Shown: positions 21,502-29,393 of the stretch, one piece after another
Layout: the number at the start of each line of letters is the position of its first letter
How positions within the stretch are numbered: the first letter of the stretch is position 1
Source of the DNA: Bacteroidota bacterium
GTDB lineage: Bacteria > Bacteroidota > Ignavibacteria > UBA10030
Direction of reading: 5' to 3'
Length of the DNA: 64,000 bases
NCBI GenBank assembly: GCA_025454835.1
Contig: JALONQ010000001.1
Coordinates: 1-64,000, forward strand
Notes under the pieces: model-generated
What the model saw: only the letters and a program-made list of their open reading frames with translations
Databases searched by the model: none
What the model was told of the DNA's origin: nothing
Translations under genes and position numbers: made by a program

Positions 21502-23643
21502 ATGCCGATCCGCCTCTTCCTCCTCACCATGGCCTGCGCCATGAGCCTCGACGCACAGACGCTCCGTTCGCCCAACGGCCGGCTCGTGCTCAACTTTTCA
21601 GTCGACCCAGAGGGCGTGCCTCGCTACGCCTTGCGCATCGCAGAACGAAACGTGGTGCTCCCGAGTCGTCTGGGACTCGAGCTCAAAGAGCAGCCGTCGT
21701 TCCTGAACGGCTTCAGGGTCACTTCGACGAGCCGCCGCTCTGTGGACACGACCTGGCAGACGGTCTGGGGTGAAACGCGCTTCGTTCGCGATCGGCACGA
21801 GGAACTGACCGTGGAACTGCGTCAGGACTCGGTTGGGGGCCGCGCGCTCAGGATCCGCTTCAGGCTTTTTGACGAAGGACTCGGTTTCCGCTACGAGTTC
21901 GCCGAGCAGGACGTGCTCAAACATTTCATCGTGTCCGGAGAACGGACGGAATTTCGGATGACCGGAGACCATACGACGATCTGGATACCCGGCGACTACG
22001 ACACGAACGAGTACGCGTACACGCAAACCCGACTGTCGGAAGTTGATGCAAGCCAGGGAAAGAACGTCGGCGAGATCTTCTCGAAGACCGTCATTGGTCA
22101 CAACTTCGTCCAAACGCCCGTCATGATGAAGACGTCCGACGGGCTCTACATCAACATCTTCGAAGCCGCGCTCGTCAACTATCCTGCGATGACGCTTGAG
22201 ATCGACCAACGCACCTTCGCGCTCACCGCTCACCTGGCCCCCGACGCCGTGGGCAACCGCGCCTACCTCCAGGCGCCCTGCGTCACCCCCTGGCGCACGG
22301 TCCTCGTCAGCGACGATGCGCGCGACATCCTCCGCTCGAACCTGATCCTGAACCTCAACGAGCCGTCTGCCATCGAGAATACTGCATGGATCCGGCCCGT
22401 GAAGTACGTCGGCATCTGGTGGGAGATGCACGTGGGAACGGCGTCGTGGAACTACTCCGACGTTAGCAACGTGCGCCTCGGTTCGACCGATTGGTCGTCG
22501 CTGAAGCCGAACGGCCGGCACGGAGCGACGACAGAACGGACGAAGGTCTACATTGACTTCGCCGCACAACATGGCTTCGAAGGCGTTCTGGTGGAAGGAT
22601 GGAACGTCGGCTGGGAGGATTGGTTCGGGCAATGGAAGGAGGAGGTCTTCGACTTCGTCACGCCCTATCCCGACTTCAATGTCAAGGAGCTCCAGGCGTA
22701 TGCGGCGAAGAAGGGGGTCAAGCTCATCATGCACCACGAGACCTCCGCGTCCGTCACGAACTACGAGCGCCGTTTGGACGAGTCGTTCAGGTTCATGAAG
22801 GACCATGGCTACGACGCCGTCAAGACGGGGTACGTGGGCCGCATCATTCCCCGCGGCGAGTATCACGACGGTCAGTGGATGGTGCAGCACTATGTCCGCG
22901 TGGCCAAAAAGGCGGCCGAGTATCAGATCAGCGTCAACGCGCACGAGTCGGTGCGGCCGACGGGAGTGCACCGGACCTGGCCCAATTGGCTGGCGTGCGA
23001 GGCCGCGCGGGGCAACGAGTTCAACGCATGGAGCGTGGGAAATCCGCCCTGGCACGAAACGGTGCTGCCCTTCACCCGCCTGCTCGGCGGACCGATGGAC
23101 TACACGCCGGGCATCTTCGAGATCAAGATGGAGCACTACTTCCCGGACAAGAAGGAGCAAGTACACACGACGCTCGCCAAGCAGCTGGCGCTCTACGTGA
23201 CGATGTACAGTCCGATCCAGATGGCCGCCGACCTTCCTGAGAATTATGAGAAGTATCCCGATGCGTTACAGTTCATCAAGGATGTCGCTGTCGATTGGGA
23301 CGAGAAGCATGTCCTCGAGGCTGAGCCTGGGGATTTCGTGACGATCGCGCGAAAGGCGAGGGGTAAACATGAGTGGTTCGTCGGAGCGATCACAGATGAG
23401 AATGCCCGAACGGCGACGGCGGCGCTGTCCTTCTTGCCGGAGAGCGCGACGTTCGTGGCCACGATCTATGCCGACGGACCGAACGCGCACTGGGAGAAGA
23501 ATCCGAAGGCCTATCGCATCTCGCGATCGTTGGTCCGGCGCGATACGGTCCTGAAACTACGACTGGCAGAGGGGGGCGGCGCTGCAGTCTCGATCGCGCC
23601 GGCTTCACCTGAAGATCAGCGCTCGTTGAGATCATACCGCTGA
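21502..23643 (+). CDS. Glycoside hydrolase family 97 protein
   Basis: Start taken as MPIRLFLLTMACAMSLDAQTLRSPNGRLVLNF. GH97-like 'YVGIWWEMHVG', 'HHETSASVTNYERRLDE', 'NAHESVRPTGVHRTWPNWLACEAARGNEFNAW'. Confidence 0.9.
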   Translation: MPIRLFLLTMACAMSLDAQTLRSPNGRLVLNFSVDPEGVPRYALRIAERNVVLPSRLGLELKEQPSFLNGFRVTSTSRRSVDTTWQTVWGETRFVRDRHEELTVELRQDSVGGRALRIRFRLFDEGLGFRYEFAEQDVLKHFIVSGERTEFRMTGDHTTIWIPGDYDTNEYAYTQTRLSEVDASQGKNVGEIFSKTVIGHNFVQTPVMMKTSDGLYINIFEAALVNYPAMTLEIDQRTFALTAHLAPDAVGNRAYLQAPCVTPWRTVLVSDDARDILRSNLILNLNEPSAIENTAWIRPVKYVGIWWEMHVGTASWNYSDVSNVRLGSTDWSSLKPNGRHGATTERTKVYIDFAAQHGFEGVLVEGWNVGWEDWFGQWKEEVFDFVTPYPDFNVKELQAYAAKKGVKLIMHHETSASVTNYERRLDESFRFMKDHGYDAVKTGYVGRIIPRGEYHDGQWMVQHYVRVAKKAAEYQISVNAHESVRPTGVHRTWPNWLACEAARGNEFNAWSVGNPPWHETVLPFTRLLGGPMDYTPGIFEIKMEHYFPDKKEQVHTTLAKQLALYVTMYSPIQMAADLPENYEKYPDALQFIKDVAVDWDEKHVLEAEPGDFVTIARKARGKHEWFVGAITDENARTATAALSFLPESATFVATIYADGPNAHWEKNPKAYRISRSLVRRDTVLKLRLAEGGGAAVSIAPASPEDQRSLRSYR

Positions 23644-23694
23644 CGCAACGGTGGGGAACTGCGTGCCGAAAGGGATCGCGCGATCATCCGCGTC

Positions 23695-23943
23695 ATGATC
23701 GCGCCCGTCGGGGAGGGCTCGATGATGAAACACGAACGACTTGTGGTTGTGCAGACGTTCAACACGGAGATCGATGCGCAGATCGCCAAGGGGCATTTAC
23801 AGTCGAACGGGATTCCGTCCATGATCGTGAAGGACGACCTCGACGGGATGTTCCCGAACTTTCAATTGACAGAAGGCGTGGCGTTGCTCGTGCGTGACCA
23901 CGACGTGCACAAGGCAGAACAGGTCTTGGAAGCGAAGAAGTGA
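23695..23943 (+). CDS. DUF2007-like small protein
   Basis: 'LVVVQTFNTEIDAQIAKGHLQSNGIPSMIVKDDLDGMFPNFQLTEGVALLVRDHDVHKAEQVL' matches the DUF2007 pattern. A start at the internal MMKHER is also possible. Confidence 0.65.
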   Translation: MIAPVGEGSMMKHERLVVVQTFNTEIDAQIAKGHLQSNGIPSMIVKDDLDGMFPNFQLTEGVALLVRDHDVHKAEQVLEAKK

Positions 23944-24359
23944 CAGAAAAGCGAGCGACGATCACATGTCAGTGACCTGGCGTCTGTGATCAGTGGTCGA
24001 CATGCGGGTGCTGCCATCGCAGGGCTGGGGCTTTTCACGCCTTTGAACTAGAGGCTATCTCATAAGTGTTTCTCGCGGCGCACGCAGCGTAGGCAGCGAT
24101 CGCGGCGTTACCAAAAACGTCGAATTCTCAGCTGCGGGCACCGCTCTCGCTGCGGTCGCCCTGCCTGCCAGCCGCAGGCCCAATACACAGTCGCATAGCG
24201 ACGACAACATCGCAGCCGGCAGGTAGGCAGGCGCGCGAAAGGCTTGTTTCTTCGCAATTTCAGTTTTACAGACCACTTCTAGTTGCTCTATGCATCGAGC
24301 TTGTCTCGGGCACGGCATTTCTTGCTTCGCATTTCACACCGACCTTCGACCTGAAATGA

Positions 24360-24391
24360 AAAAGGGCCCGGAATCCTCCGAGCCCTTTTCC
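24360..24391 (-). terminator. Rho-independent terminator-like hairpin (copy 1)
   Basis: Minus strand GGGCTCGGAGGATTCCGGGCCC followed by TTTTT; near-identical to the copy at 24656-24690. Confidence 0.6.
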
Positions 24392-24425
24392 AATTTCCCA
24401 TCTACAATTTGCAATCTACAATGGG

Positions 24426-24589
24426 TACTGCGAGACCGACCCCTCGGCCACTCGACTCGCTTCGCTCGCTCGAGGTCGCTCGTGGCTCTGGGCAGGCTTG
24501 CCCGCCATCTTGTTAGGCGGGCGAGACGCGCCGCGAAGCGGTCACTTCGTGCCGCGAAGTGGTGACGTTGTCAAAACTCGCGACCTCCT
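24426..24589 (-). pseudogene. Interrupted tRNA-Asp-like copy
   Basis: tRNA-Asp 3' segment 'tactgcgagaccgac' (24426-24440) and middle segment 'aactcgcgacctcct' (24575-24589) are separated by about 130 bp of palindromic DNA. The rest of the tRNA is not recognisable. Confidence 0.6.
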
Positions 24590-24655
24590 AGCCGTCCGAA
24601 ACTCTCTTCGGGATGAGAGCTCGTCCAACGCCCATTGGGGCAACCACTCGCAAAT

Positions 24656-24690
24656 GAAAAAGGGGCCCGGATTTCTCCGAGCCCTTTTCC
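24656..24690 (-). terminator. Rho-independent terminator downstream of tRNA-Asp
   Basis: Minus strand GGGCTCGGAGAAATCCGGGCCCC followed by TTTTT. Confidence 0.65.
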
Positions 24691-24729
24691 AATCTCCCAT
24701 CTACAATTTGCAATCTGCAATGGTTACTG

Positions 24730-24804
24730 CGGGACCGACGAGACTCGAACTCGCGACCTCCTGCGTGACAGGCAGGCGCTCTAACCAAACTGAGCTACGA
24801 TCCC
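24730..24804 (-). tRNA. tRNA-Asp (anticodon GTC)
   Basis: Minus strand GGGATCG TA GCTC AGTTTGGTTA GAGC G CCTGC CTGTCAC GCAGG AGGTC GCGAG TTCGAGT CTCGT CGGTCCC G; full cloverleaf, loop CTGTCAC. Confidence 0.95.
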
Positions 24805-24816
24805 AACGTTTTCTGT

Positions 24817-24843
24817 TGGCCCCGAGCGTGAGTCGAGGGGCCA
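24817..24843. repeat. Short palindromic element
   Basis: TGGCCCC-GAGCGTGAGTCGA-GGGGCCA, 7 bp perfect arms. Confidence 0.6.
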
Positions 24844-24913
24844 GATGAAGATGCAACCAAGACGAAGTGCCCGGCTATTCGGGGCACGAAGATCCCGCCG
24901 GTCGTTTGGCGGG

Positions 24914-24929
24914 ACTGAGCTACGATCCC
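24914..24929 (-). pseudogene. tRNA-Asp 5'-end fragment
   Basis: 'actgagctacgatccc' is identical to the intact tRNA at 24789-24804; it is flanked on its tRNA-internal side by hairpin TCCCGCC-ggtcgttt-GGCGGGA. Confidence 0.6.
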
Positions 24930-24956
24930 CTTTGTTCTACTCTGAGATCTAAGAAC

Positions 24957-24978
24957 GGCCCGAGCGAAGTCGAGGGCC
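24957..24978. repeat. Short palindromic element
   Basis: GGCCC-GAGCGAAGTCGA-GGGCC. Confidence 0.6.
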
Positions 24979-24992
24979 TGAGCTACGATCCC
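24978..24992 (-). pseudogene. tRNA-Asp 5'-end fragment
   Basis: 'ctgagctacgatccc' directly abuts the palindrome at 24957-24978. Confidence 0.6.
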
Positions 24993-25101
24993 TAATGGTT
25001 TACACATCTATGCAACTGAGTGGAGGGCCGGGACATTCGCACGGCCCGACACCCCGCGAAGGTGCGCTTTGATGCGAGACATCGGATGCGGCACCGCAGC
25101 G

Positions 25102-25114
25102 GGGCTACGATCCC
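25102..25114 (-). pseudogene. tRNA-Asp 5'-end fragment
   Basis: 'gggctacgatccc' followed by 'agcggattgtgttggcgccgagc', which resembles the intact tRNA flank 'aacgttttctgttggccccgagc'. Confidence 0.5.
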
Positions 25115-25126
25115 AGCGGATTGTGT

Positions 25127-25152
25127 TGGCGCCGAGCAACGACGAGGCGCCA
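25127..25152. repeat. Short palindromic element
   Basis: TGGCGCC-GAGCAACGACGA-GGCGCCA, same layout as 24817-24843. Confidence 0.6.
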
Positions 25153-25447
25153 GCGACATGGCATTAGTAAGACGAGACACAATATACGCTATTCCCCCCT
25201 TGTTGTCAACGCCTTACTTCGCAAGGTCCTGTCGGGACATGACTTATGGACTACGCCTCAGACGCTCCGTCAGCGCAAAACATTATTCAAAGATTACTTG
25301 AAACATTTGCTCCTGAGGTTTCAGCCATGTAATATATGCGCGCCTCGCCAAATCGATGCGTACTCCGTTCAGAAGAATCTGATGTTTGATGCTACCAGCC
25401 GTACCACCTCTCCCGAATTCCTCACCCCACCTTTGCAGGAGGACCCC

Positions 25448-28384
25448 ATGAGTTTCACCACGAAGACCCGCATGGTCGGCCTGTTCGTCATGCTGGCTGT
25501 GCTGGCGACCCTGTCGCTGGCGCAGACTGGCATGGTGCGCGGCGTCGTCACCGATGCGGAATCACGCCAGCCGTTGGCCGGTGCCACGATCGTCATTACT
25601 GGTACCCGCCTTGGCGCAGCCGCTGACGCCGGCGGTCGATACGAGATCACGGGTGTTCCGCTCGGCAGTTATACGATGCGGGCCTCGTTCTTGGGATACA
25701 CAAGCATTCAGCGATCCGTCCGCGTCACGCAGGAAGGGATCGTCCTCGATTTCGCGCTGACGCAAACGACCCTGCAGCAACGCGAGGTGATCGTCGAGGT
25801 CAACCGTGCGCGTGATCGCGAAACGCCGGTGGCGTTCACTGACATCACGAAGGACCAGATCGATCAGCGGATCCATGGACAGGATGCGCCCCTGTTGCTG
25901 AAGGGCACGCCTGGACTGTATGCGTTCTCGACCGACGGGGTCGGCAACGGCGAAGCGAAGCTCTTCGTGCGTGGATTCAACCAGAACTACGTGCAGGTCC
26001 TCATCAACGGTGTTCCGACGAACGATCCCGAGTCAAACTCGGTCTATTGGTCGAACTGGGGCTCGGTCTCTTCGGCCGCCGCTTCTGTCCAGGTCCAGCG
26101 CGGCGCAGGATCGTCGCTCTATGGTGCGGGATCCTTCGGAGGTTCGTTCAATATCGTGACAGGAAACGCTCGGCCGCGCGCGGCCTACGGTGTCAACCTG
26201 TCTCTGGGCTCGCCGATGAACACGATGTACGGCGTCGACCTGAACACGGGGCTCATCGACGATAAGTTCGCCGTGTCACTCCGTCTGGACCGGAAGCTCG
26301 GCGAGGGGAGCCGGCTAGGCGCTCGGTACGAGGGCTATAACTACTACCTGTCGGGCTCATGGTTCATCAATGAGCAGCAGTCCTTGAAGGCCGTTCTGCA
26401 CGGCGCTCCGCAAGAACATGGCTACTCGTTCAGCAACGACATCTCGTACTTCAAGTACTTCGGTTACACGGCGAACTCGGCCCCCTGGTTGAAGCGGAGC
26501 GTGATCAATGGTCTGCCGGTGAATCCGAACGACGGCAAGCCGAACTATGGCCTGCTCGACGGACGGCGGGAATTGGTGACCGACGATTACTCCACGCTGT
26601 CGCACAACCACTTCCACAAGCCGCAGGTCGAGCTGCACTACAACAACGACCTGACGGAGAATTCGGCCATCCGTGCGACCCTCTTCTATTCGATGGGACG
26701 GGGCGGAGGGTCCAGCCTCAACTCCTCGACCTTCCCGGCGACGAATCGCTGGGCGACACACCTCGACAGCGATGGAGCCATCCTCAACGCCGCGGTTGCC
26801 GATACGATGTATCTTCGGAACGCCTATCAACGCGACAGCTATTCCCTCCATCAGCAAGGCGGACTTCTCGCCAGCTACGAGTTCAAGCCGATGGAAGACC
26901 TTAAGGTCACCGCGGGCGGAGAGTTCCGTTATTGGACGGCGGACCACCCGGGCCATTACACAAATCTGTATGGCAAGACCTCCATCACGGCCCAGCAATA
27001 TGGGGCCGTCGACACCGCGGGAGCGCCGACTTCGACGTTGAAGTCCTTCCGCCGTCGCACGTATCAGGGGGATGTGTCCCAGGAGAACGATGTGGCGATC
27101 TTCGGCTGGGATCTGGCAAACGAGCCGACCTATCGGTCACAGTATCGCAACTACCGTGGTGAGACCCCGCAGTACACCTTGTTTGCAAGCGCCAACTACA
27201 ACGTTCTGCCGAATCTGATCGTAACCGGTACGCTGCAATACGTACACTACACGTACGATCTGATCGAGAACATGCCGAGCGAGAACTCTATCGGCAAGCG
27301 CTTGAGTGCTGCGCAAAAGGCCGCGTTGGGCCTTACCTCGTCATCGGCCGACAAGGAAGGGAAGAATGCAAATGGTAAGTTCTACATGGCAGAGTACGGA
27401 ACCGGCGCAAATCTGAACAATATCATTGGTTGGTATGAGTTTGACCTGATCAATGCATCGCGTAGCCGGGGCTTCATCCAGCCGAAGTTCGGGGCCAACT
27501 ACAACATCACTGAGAACCTGAACGTTTTCGGCAATTTCGCGCACGTCGAGAGGTTCACGGACCTGAGCGTCTATTACAATCAGGGCCGACTAAATCCGGA
27601 CGCGAAGGACGAGATCTCGAACCAGTTCGAGGTAGGTGCCGGATGGACGTCGCGAGAACTGACCGCGAAGGCCAATCTCTACCAGATGACGTGGGACAAC
27701 AAGTCCCAGCGCATAGCCGACGCCAGCCAGGCCGGCCAGCCGGGCTACGACCGGAACGGCAACAAGACGATCCTTGTCGGTACGGCAGAATACAAGGGGA
27801 TTGAGATAGAGGCGAGCTCGCAGTTGGATTGGCTCCTTCCGATCAAGGGATTCGAGGTCCGCGGGTCGGCAACATTTTCTTCGAACAAGTGGAAGTCAGT
27901 CCTGGATGAAGCCAAGCGCGATGATCTGGGGCGGAGATTCGTTTTCAACTCAAATGCCTTCAACGCGTTTGGAGGCCTTGACACCGTCTTCGTCGACGAA
28001 TTGGCAGGAACCCACGTTGGCGGCCCCCCGCAACTGATGTTGTCTTTCGGCACGACCTATCGTTGGGATGATCTATTCGTTGGGATCGACGCCAACTTCT
28101 ATGACAATCACTACGCCGTGGACGGCGACGCCTATCACAAAGTCTTGGGAGAATGGAACGCCACCAAGACCGTGTTCACGCCCACGTACAGGCAGGTCTT
28201 GCAGAGCCGTATGGTCATCGATGCGCAAGCAGGATACCGCTACGAGATGTTCGGGGTGAAGGCCCAGGCATCACTGCAGATCCTCAATCTGCTGGATGAG
28301 AAGTATTGGGCCGACCAGGACAACTTCGGCGTCATTCCGGGCGGGTTGCGTGCGTGGCGTTTGAATCTCAGCCTGTTCTATTAG
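25448..28384 (+). CDS. TonB-dependent receptor with carboxypeptidase-regulatory-like domain
   Basis: Start taken as MSFTTKTRMVGLFVMLAVLATLSLAQTG (25448); 'MVRGVVTDAESRQPLAGATIVITGTRLGAAADAGGRYEI', 'LFVRGFNQNYVQVLINGVPTNDP', 'VQRGAGSSLYGAGSFGGSFNI'. Confidence 0.92.
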   Translation: MSFTTKTRMVGLFVMLAVLATLSLAQTGMVRGVVTDAESRQPLAGATIVITGTRLGAAADAGGRYEITGVPLGSYTMRASFLGYTSIQRSVRVTQEGIVLDFALTQTTLQQREVIVEVNRARDRETPVAFTDITKDQIDQRIHGQDAPLLLKGTPGLYAFSTDGVGNGEAKLFVRGFNQNYVQVLINGVPTNDPESNSVYWSNWGSVSSAAASVQVQRGAGSSLYGAGSFGGSFNIVTGNARPRAAYGVNLSLGSPMNTMYGVDLNTGLIDDKFAVSLRLDRKLGEGSRLGARYEGYNYYLSGSWFINEQQSLKAVLHGAPQEHGYSFSNDISYFKYFGYTANSAPWLKRSVINGLPVNPNDGKPNYGLLDGRRELVTDDYSTLSHNHFHKPQVELHYNNDLTENSAIRATLFYSMGRGGGSSLNSSTFPATNRWATHLDSDGAILNAAVADTMYLRNAYQRDSYSLHQQGGLLASYEFKPMEDLKVTAGGEFRYWTADHPGHYTNLYGKTSITAQQYGAVDTAGAPTSTLKSFRRRTYQGDVSQENDVAIFGWDLANEPTYRSQYRNYRGETPQYTLFASANYNVLPNLIVTGTLQYVHYTYDLIENMPSENSIGKRLSAAQKAALGLTSSSADKEGKNANGKFYMAEYGTGANLNNIIGWYEFDLINASRSRGFIQPKFGANYNITENLNVFGNFAHVERFTDLSVYYNQGRLNPDAKDEISNQFEVGAGWTSRELTAKANLYQMTWDNKSQRIADASQAGQPGYDRNGNKTILVGTAEYKGIEIEASSQLDWLLPIKGFEVRGSATFSSNKWKSVLDEAKRDDLGRRFVFNSNAFNAFGGLDTVFVDELAGTHVGGPPQLMLSFGTTYRWDDLFVGIDANFYDNHYAVDGDAYHKVLGEWNATKTVFTPTYRQVLQSRMVIDAQAGYRYEMFGVKAQASLQILNLLDEKYWADQDNFGVIPGGLRAWRLNLSLFY

Positions 28385-28409
28385 AAGTTCTGCAGTATCC
28401 ATTGATCAG

Positions 28410-28434
28410 AGAGCCCACTTCGGTGGGCTCTTTT
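28410..28434 (+). terminator. Rho-independent terminator
   Basis: AGAGCCCAC-TTCG-GTGGGCTCTTTT after the TonB receptor stop. Confidence 0.85.
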
Positions 28435-28622
28435 GTTTGCTGAAAGTCACACATCATTGCGGGAATGAGCCCGAATGAAAAGTTTTTTTTGTCGGCCATT
28501 TTGGCCGGTGTATTTCCTAAGGATTCTTGCAATACATATGTATATCAATCAGTTACGGACGCTCTAAATAGGCCGGAGGATAAGTGAGGGGTCGCAAGTC
28601 ATTGCAAAATGGGCCTCGGTAC

Positions 28623-28652
28623 TTGACAATACTCGCAAAAGGCCTATATTTG
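28623..28652 (+). promoter_or_regulatory. Promoter candidate for the HU gene
   Basis: TTGACA (28623-28628), 16 nt spacer, TATATTTG (28645-28652), about 100 nt upstream of the HU start. Confidence 0.5.
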
Positions 28653-28753
28653 CTGTTGATTTTGAGTGCAATCAGAACGCTCCGATTTTACAGGGGTTTC
28701 CGAAGGGTCTCGGGGCAGGCCCCTTCACTCTCACCAACTCAAAGGGCTTCACT

Positions 28754-29041
28754 ATGGCAAAATCCATGTCGAAGAGCCAGGTTGCAGCGCACCTCGCGAG
28801 CAAGTTCGACCTGAAGAAGAAGGTTGCGGTCGGGATTCTGGAGGAAGTCGCGAAGCTGTCGTATCGCGAAGCGAAGAACCATTTCACGCTCCCCGGTATT
28901 GGCAAGCTCGTGCTGGTTGAACGCAAGGCTCGTATCGGCCGGAACCCCGCCACGGGTGAGCAGATTCAGATTCCCGCGAAGACGGTGGTGAAATTCCGCG
29001 TTGCCAAGGCCGCCAAAGAGGCGATCCTCGGCACGAAGTAA
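28754..29041 (+). CDS. HU family DNA-binding protein
   Basis: 95 aa 'MAKSMSKSQVAAHLASKFDLKKKVAVGILEEV...IGKLVLVERKARIGRNPATGEQIQIPAKTVVKFR'. Confidence 0.95.
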   Translation: MAKSMSKSQVAAHLASKFDLKKKVAVGILEEVAKLSYREAKNHFTLPGIGKLVLVERKARIGRNPATGEQIQIPAKTVVKFRVAKAAKEAILGTK

Positions 29042-29065
29042 ACGCCTGCAGGTGTGGTTTTTGCA

Positions 29066-29093
29066 AGCGCCCGTCCGAAAGGACGGGCGCTTT
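29066..29093 (+). terminator. Rho-independent terminator
   Basis: AGCGCCCGTCC-GAAA-GGACGGGCGCTTT after HU. Confidence 0.8.
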
Positions 29094-29360
29094 GGTTCTG
29101 TTTCGTTTGGATGCATGGTCAGGCTGAACAGCATGCATTGGCAGGCTGGGCTCCGAGCCTAGCACGCATTCAGGCATGAGCGTCCCAAGACCACAATCGG
29201 GATGGTGGGTTTGCCGGGCCGACGAGGGGGGCGCCCTCTGGGGTGTTTGCTCTCTGACGGCGGGGACACTTGTCTGAATGCGCCGAACCGGAGACAGATC
29301 GCCGCGTGGCGAGATTCCATTCCGCTTTTTGCGATGACGAATCGCTCATGACGTCTTGAC

Positions 29361-29385
29361 ATTAAAGTTAAATACATTAAACTTA
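29361..29385 (+). promoter_or_regulatory. Direct-repeat operator/promoter candidate upstream of the LacI-family gene
   Basis: ATTAAAGTTA-aatac-ATTAAACTTA, overlapping a TTGACA (29356-29361) and a weak -10 TAAACT (29378-29383). Confidence 0.4.
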
Positions 29386-29393
29386 TCGTCGCG

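Noticed and set aside
24054-24080. Insertion-sequence end ('gaggctatctcataagtg')
   Set aside because: It vaguely resembles known IS termini, but there is no transposase, no paired inverted end and no target duplication.
24055-25301. Small ORFs in the tRNA/palindrome region (24055-24318, 24290-24565, 24498-24848, 24588-24788, 24795-25007, 25020-25301)
   Set aside because: They run through tRNA, terminator and palindrome sequence and have low-complexity, unrecognisable products.
25121-25447. N-terminal extension of the TonB receptor ORF
   Set aside because: It reads through the palindrome region; a clear signal peptide begins at ATG 25448.
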